The position numbers were made by a program, and so were the translations under genes. Of a stretch of DNA of 64,000 nt, positions 59,800 through 64,000 are shown piece by piece (position 1 is the first letter of the stretch; every line of letters begins with the position of its first letter). Below the pieces are notes generated by a model. That model saw only the letters and a program-made list of their open reading frames with translations, was not told the DNA's origin and ran no database searches. The stretch is from Streptomyces dangxiongensis (lineage in GTDB: Bacteria > Actinomycetota > Actinomycetes > Streptomycetales > Streptomycetaceae): contig NZ_CP033073.1 in NCBI RefSeq assembly GCF_003675325.1, positions 8,021,192-8,085,191 of the forward strand. Reading direction: 5' to 3'.

Positions 59800-60396
59800 A
59801 TGCTGCTGACCACCGGGCAGGCCGCGGAAGAAATCGGCTGCGCAATCACCACCCTGCGACGCCTCGTACAGGCAGGACTGCTGCCGGGCCTGTCGCGCCG
59901 TGGCGTACGCGTGATGATTCCGCTCGAAACCGTCCAGGCTCTGCGGGAGCGCAGTCATGCCCCGCTGCATCAACTGGAAGCCCCGGAAGTTGCTGTGCTG
60001 AGGGTCGATACAGCCCAGCCAGCACACGAGCCCGGTCGCGACTGGCTCGGATTCGCTTCATCCCTTACCCCCGAGGACCTGCTCAAAGCACTGCGCGGCT
60101 GGTGGCGATGCGACGCCGCGAGCGTCGCAGCCGGGGGAGTGCTGCCGGTGACGCTGTCCGGCTACGTCGTTGCCGTCCTTACAGGCTTGGAGCGATGGGA
60201 GAAGAACACCAAGGGCCGTCATGCTTTTCCCGACGCCCGACTGGCCGGCTACGTCACTGACCTGGCCACCCCGAAAACCGTGATCACCTCCGGCCCGGAC
60301 GGCGACCGCCGGCTCGCCAAGCTGCTGCTGGGCACCCGGCTCGCCTCCCACTCGGGCGGAGCAGTCGCCTACGTCACCACGCATACCGCAGGCTGA
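59800..60396 (+). CDS. MerR-type/excisionase-like HTH protein
   Basis: The 198-aa protein starts at ATG 59800 with ggtgggtgag upstream. Residues 1-55 form a MerR/excisionase-type HTH (LLTTGQAAEEIGCAITTLRR, LVQAGLLPGLSRRGVRVMI). The remaining 140 residues (LLKALRGWWRCDAASVAAGG, LAGYVTDLATPKTVITSGPD) are unassigned. It is the first gene of an operon with the polymerase-like gene 17 bases downstream. Confidence 0.7.
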   Translation: MLLTTGQAAEEIGCAITTLRRLVQAGLLPGLSRRGVRVMIPLETVQALRERSHAPLHQLEAPEVAVLRVDTAQPAHEPGRDWLGFASSLTPEDLLKALRGWWRCDAASVAAGGVLPVTLSGYVVAVLTGLERWEKNTKGRHAFPDARLAGYVTDLATPKTVITSGPDGDRRLAKLLLGTRLASHSGGAVAYVTTHTAG

Positions 60397-60413
60397 CCGA
60401 ACAAGGACGCCCG

Positions 60414-62513
60414 ATGGACGCACAGAGCTACAACGCCGCGCTCTCCGAACTGCGCACCGTGCGGGACGCGATCAAGAAAGCCCGAGCGGAACTGTCGAAG
60501 CTGGAGGCTGACCGGGACAAGCGCATCACTCAGCTGGCTTCCTACGGCAAGGCAAAGGCGGAGCGGATCGCCCCGGCCGCCGGACTGAGCGTGACCGACG
60601 TCGTCGCAGTCGCCCCCGCCCTGGCACCCGACAGCCTCGCCGTCACAGCCGACAAGCCACAGCCCCAGGGCCCCGCCCCCGAAACACTCGCCGCCGGGCC
60701 CGTTGACGAGACTGCCAAGCCGCAGGCGGCGATCGCCACTGCGGCGAGCACCGCCCTCCCGCGGCTCACCACCGCACCAGACCCTGTCGAACCCGTCAAC
60801 CCGACTTCACCGCCGCCGGCTTCCACAGCACGCAGCCTTCCGTCGATCCCCAAAGACACCACCGGCGATGCCTGGTTCACCCACACACCGGGCCTGGCCT
60901 CCACCCGGCCCAACTTCACCCAGCAGGCCCGTTCCACCGTCTTCCTCGACACCACCACCGGCGTCCTGGTCCACCGCCAGCAGACCCACCACCTCGACCT
61001 CGGCGCCGCCACGGCCGCGGACCTCCTCACCGCCGTCTTCCACGCCGTCCCTGAGGGTGTGGAGCGGATCTACGTCACCGCCGGTGATCCCTGGCACCGC
61101 GAAGCCGACCGCTACCCCTACCTCCGTGACGCCGTCGCCGCCTGGCTCAACGCACCGGCCCCAGGCTGGCGTACCGACACCGGCCGCGGCAAAGACCGGA
61201 TGGCCGGGCACTTCGTCCACGCCCGTAACCCCGTCGGCCGCTACCAGCGCGAGAACAATGACCAGCATGTCGAGATCCGCTCGGTGGGGGAGTGGTTCGA
61301 CACCGACGGCGACGACCCCGCCGTCATCCGCGACGCCTTCGTCCTGCTGTGGCAGGCCCTGCGCCGCCACTGGAGCGACGCCGTCATCATGGGCTCCCCC
61401 TCCCAGACCGGCCGCGACCTGTGGACGCGCACCATCCCCACCCGCGGCCAGTACGCCGACGGCTTCCCCGTCCTGTCCGAGGAGCTCCGCGGCCTGCTGC
61501 ACGCCACCGCAGGTCAGGGCCGCAACGAACTGATCACCCCACCCCGCGTCCCCGAGCAGCTGCCCCGGCTCGTCGAGTACGACCGCACCTTCGCCTACGC
61601 CAAACACACATGGAAATCCCCCGTCGGAACCCCACGCCGCATCACCGCTACCACCTTCGCCGCGTGGAGTGAGAAGGAACAGATGCGGGCCCTGTACGGG
61701 TGCGGGCACTGGCAGGTCCGCGTGACCGTCCCCACCACCTGGAACCACGTCGGCCTGCTGCCGGCGCCCGCTCCCGGCGACCGCGCGTGGCACTACCCCG
61801 CCCAGCCCGGAACCACCTTCACCACCTGGGCAGGCGGCCCCGAGATCCACACCGCCCTGACCAACCCCATCCAGCCGTGGAAGATCGAGATCCTGGACGG
61901 CATCCTGTGGGACGACGGCAAGCCCCTCGACGACTGGGCCAGGAAACTCAAGGAGACCTGGGCGAACCTCTCCGCCCAGGCCCACTTCCAGGGGGATGCC
62001 CAGCAGGCCCGCGCAGCTCACCTCGCCTCCCGCGCGGTGCGCTCCATCCTGCTGTACGGCATCGGCGCCTTCGCCCAGCGCCCCCGCATGGTCACCGGCA
62101 CCACCCCCCGCACCGCCGAACGCGACGTCCCCGCGGACGCCGAAATCATCGCCTTCGACGACGAACGCATCACCTGGCAGAAGCCCACCGGGTTCAGCCG
62201 CGACCCCAACGCCCATCCCGAATGGGCCGCCGCGATCTGGTCCGGCGCCCGGGCCGCCCTGCTCACCCAGCGCCACCGCGACGACAACGCCTACGCGGGT
62301 GCCCTGCACACCCCGCCCGGCAGCGTCATCGCCTTCCGCACCGACGCCCTCTACCTCACCGAGGCCCAGGACTGGCCCTACCACCACCAGCCCGGCGACT
62401 ACCTCCTGCGCGGCCACCTCACCGGCCCCCTGGCTGCCCCCACCAGCGAGGAGGAGCTCCTCAGCCTGCGGGACGCCGGACGTACCGCCCTCACCACGAA
62501 CCAGGAGTCCTGA
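60414..62513 (+). CDS. Large protein with possible divergent family-B DNA polymerase motifs
   Basis: The 699-aa protein begins with a coiled coil (about 10-45) and a Pro/Ala-rich linker to about 145. A globular part follows from TVFLDTTTGVLVHRQQTHHL. Three blocks resemble PolB motifs in order: LVEYDRTFAYA (D390-x4-Y395, motif A); RAVRSILLYGIGAFAQR (R540 to Y548-G549, like K-x3-N-S-x-Y-G of motif B); and IAFRTDALYLT (T643-D644, like the D-T-D motif C). GSPSQTGRDLWTRTIP before motif A resembles the segment after the exonuclease domain of protein-primed polymerases. This is pattern matching by eye; the protein may instead belong to an unnamed family. A basic HTH protein follows, overlapping by one base. 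Confidence 0.7.
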   Translation: MDAQSYNAALSELRTVRDAIKKARAELSKLEADRDKRITQLASYGKAKAERIAPAAGLSVTDVVAVAPALAPDSLAVTADKPQPQGPAPETLAAGPVDETAKPQAAIATAASTALPRLTTAPDPVEPVNPTSPPPASTARSLPSIPKDTTGDAWFTHTPGLASTRPNFTQQARSTVFLDTTTGVLVHRQQTHHLDLGAATAADLLTAVFHAVPEGVERIYVTAGDPWHREADRYPYLRDAVAAWLNAPAPGWRTDTGRGKDRMAGHFVHARNPVGRYQRENNDQHVEIRSVGEWFDTDGDDPAVIRDAFVLLWQALRRHWSDAVIMGSPSQTGRDLWTRTIPTRGQYADGFPVLSEELRGLLHATAGQGRNELITPPRVPEQLPRLVEYDRTFAYAKHTWKSPVGTPRRITATTFAAWSEKEQMRALYGCGHWQVRVTVPTTWNHVGLLPAPAPGDRAWHYPAQPGTTFTTWAGGPEIHTALTNPIQPWKIEILDGILWDDGKPLDDWARKLKETWANLSAQAHFQGDAQQARAAHLASRAVRSILLYGIGAFAQRPRMVTGTTPRTAERDVPADAEIIAFDDERITWQKPTGFSRDPNAHPEWAAAIWSGARAALLTQRHRDDNAYAGALHTPPGSVIAFRTDALYLTEAQDWPYHHQPGDYLLRGHLTGPLAAPTSEEELLSLRDAGRTALTTNQES

Positions 62514-63241
62514 TGCCGCCCCGACGCCGACGCCAGGCCACCGGCCGCACAGCCTTGAACGAGGCGGCCCGCCTGGCCGACCGGCTCCAACAGGCCGGGT
62601 ACACCAAACGCGACATCGCCCGCATCATCGACCGGGACCCCTCTTTGGTGTCGCAGTTCTACACCAGGAACAAGGGAGCGGCCTTCGTCCCCGCCCTGCG
62701 CGAGGTCCTCACCGCTGTCGAGGCCGGCGGCATCACCGACCTGCCCGAACTCCGCGCCATCGCAACCCGTCACATCACGCGCCGCACCACCGCCTCCGGC
62801 GCCCGAGCCCGCGTGCGCGGCAAAGCCGTCCTGATCACCCCTACCGGCACCGGCACCGGGCGCGTCGGTGCCCAGGCCATCGCTTCCGGCTCCGCCCGCC
62901 TGCGGCCCCTGATCGCCGAAGCCGCCCGCCGCGGTCTGCGCCTGGCGTTCACCGTCCGCCTGGCCAGGACCGGCTACCTGCACCCCTCCGGCAGCCGCAC
63001 CGACTCACCAGGGATCCGCCGGGATGTGATCCAACGCGCCGACCACACCGAAGAACGCTCCTACGGCTCCGCCCGGACCCGCGGGTTCGACGCAGCCGAT
63101 TTCGCCCGCCGGGTCGACGCCGCGGGCGGTGACGTCACCGCCGCCGTCCACCAGTGGCTCACCGAAACCGGTCGCATCCAGCCCGATGCCCGTATTCTCC
63201 ACCTCGAGGTCCGTACCTGGCAGCCTCCAGCCTCCCGATGA
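62513..63241 (+). CDS. Basic HTH DNA-binding protein downstream of the polymerase-like gene
   Basis: The 242-aa protein (MPPRRRRQATGRTALNEAAR) has an HTH at about 25-60 (LQQAGYTKRDIARIIDRDPS, LVSQFYTRNKGAAFVPALRE). A basic Ala/Arg-rich middle and a C-terminal domain (SYGSARTRGFDAADFARRVD, VTAAVHQWLTETGRIQP) follow. The ATG shares one base with the preceding stop (TGATG). By position and character it could bind the ends or origin of the element served by the polymerase-like protein, even as a terminal protein, but there is no direct homology to support this. Confidence 0.7.
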   Translation: MPPRRRRQATGRTALNEAARLADRLQQAGYTKRDIARIIDRDPSLVSQFYTRNKGAAFVPALREVLTAVEAGGITDLPELRAIATRHITRRTTASGARARVRGKAVLITPTGTGTGRVGAQAIASGSARLRPLIAEAARRGLRLAFTVRLARTGYLHPSGSRTDSPGIRRDVIQRADHTEERSYGSARTRGFDAADFARRVDAAGGDVTAAVHQWLTETGRIQPDARILHLEVRTWQPPASR

Positions 63242-63417
63242 CCGGCGCTCAGCCGCCGGCCTGAACCGCTCCCGGCCACCCGGCCGACCCCCCGAGTGTT
63301 GTGCGAAGGCCGGGCACGCAGGCGCGTGCACGGTGCGCTCTCAGCCCAGTGCGCAGCATGGGCGTATCTGTCTTCGCTTCGACGAGGGCCTCGGCCAGCC
63401 TGTCGTAAGGTGCGGTC

Positions 63418-64000
63418 ATGACCGGACAGGCCTGTGGGGGCTCCGCCTCGATCGCCCTTGCTGTGCGAGGAGACGGACATGCGGCAGCAGCCCTCGGGGC
63501 TCTTGCTCTCGGCAGTCACCTCGACAGTGCAGCGGTGCCCGCGGTCTTGGCCGCGGCCATCGACGAGCACGGTGGCTGTGTCCCGCTGCCCTACGGTCAA
63601 GGACAGTGCCGCATCGCCAGGGTCGGGGAAACCATCGCGGGGATGCTGTATGCCACTCCGCCCATACGCTGGCTGCGCGCACATCCGCCGGCTCAGCGCA
63701 ACGGCCTGATCCACTCACTCACCGAGATCGAGCTTCTCGCCGTCGCAGAGCCTTACCGCCACCACGGCATCGGTACGGCTCTGCTGGAGGAAACCGAGCA
63801 CGCCGCACGCGCTGACGGGACCCGCCTGGCTCTCGCCAAGGTCCGTATCGGTGCCTTCCCGGTCATGCGCTGGTATCGCAGACGCGGATACACCGTCGCA
63901 GCCCAGGGTGAACCCGTTGTCTTCCGCACCCGACTCGGTGGACTCACCTCCTGTGACGACGGATCCGACGGTTACCAACTCGCCGTCAAGGCACTCCAGC
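63418..64000 (+). CDS. GNAT-family N-acetyltransferase, 3' end outside window
   Basis: From ATG 63418 (MTGQACGGSASIALAVRGDG) the frame stays open to the last base of the window, giving at least 194 residues. IELLAVAEPYRHHGIGTALL is the GNAT acetyl-CoA loop (R-x2-G-x-G), followed by EETEHAARADGTRLALAKVR and MRWYRRRGYTVAAQGEPVVF. The stop codon lies beyond the window. It is transcribed in the same direction as the polymerase-like operon but is separated by 176 bases. Confidence 0.85.
   Translation, partial: MTGQACGGSASIALAVRGDGHAAAALGALALGSHLDSAAVPAVLAAAIDEHGGCVPLPYGQGQCRIARVGETIAGMLYATPPIRWLRAHPPAQRNGLIHSLTEIELLAVAEPYRHHGIGTALLEETEHAARADGTRLALAKVRIGAFPVMRWYRRRGYTVAAQGEPVVFRTRLGGLTSCDDGSDGYQLAVKALQ

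Noticed and set aside
60807..62417. 536-codon minus-strand frame opposite the polymerase-like gene
   Set aside because: Antisense shadow with no motifs; the plus-strand frame is longer and coupled to its neighbours.

Overview
The window is high-GC DNA with codon use, ribosome binding sites and gene families typical of Streptomyces or a close relative. It is a strongly accessory region: insertion sequences, pseudogenes and defence-type genes outnumber housekeeping functions. A decayed tpg gene (telomere terminal protein, 22.3-22.9 kb) suggests the arm or end of a linear chromosome or a linear plasmid.

Region 1 (1-18 kb) is a carbohydrate-degradation island. It encodes secreted enzymes for plant-type side-chain sugars: GH29 alpha-L-fucosidase, GH62 arabinofuranosidase, GH30 glycosidase, an expansin-like protein, GH59 galactosidase and an SGNH esterase/lipase. 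Five of the six carry ricin-type lectin domains. Around them are lutB/lutC (lactate oxidation), an FCD-type GntR regulator, and remnants of a sugar ABC permease, a sugar-binding protein and an aldo/keto reductase. I read this as a decayed (possibly L-fucose) uptake and oxidation locus.

Region 2 (18-27.9 kb) is a patchwork: a broken PCMT-type methyltransferase, an IS701 copy, a low-GC single-pass membrane protein, an IS5 remnant fused to the tpg pseudogene, a frameshifted amidohydrolase facing a MerR regulator, a truncated serine recombinase, an IS6 remnant, and an intact EamA exporter / MarR pair with a clear palindromic operator.

Region 3 (28-37.8 kb) is bounded on the left by two near-identical IS256-family copies. 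Between them lie a stand-alone thiopeptide-like precursor peptide with its own hairpins, a membrane protein, an IS110 remnant and an orphan type I-E-like CRISPR array (six 29-nt repeats, five 32-nt spacers, two identical). IS3, IS5 and IS701 sequences follow.

Region 4 (38-52 kb) looks like a defence island: a HEPN-motif protein, a TatD remnant, an XRE/ImmA regulator pair divergent from a three-gene ubiquitin-like system (Ubl, ThiF E1-like, DUF6527-like), a remnant of a large NTPase, winged-helix, GNAT and GIY-YIG-like proteins, and a PD-(D/E)xK-like protein.

Region 5 (52.7-64 kb) holds a Mu/TniA-type DDE transposase followed by three overlapping AAA+-type genes, the last of which has lost its Walker motifs. 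Then come a DUF6236-like protein and an operon of a small HTH protein, a 699-aa protein with possible family-B DNA polymerase motifs and a basic HTH protein. A GNAT gene runs off the right edge. The Ubl operon, the three-ATPase transposition module and the polymerase-like operon are the best candidates for undescribed biology.
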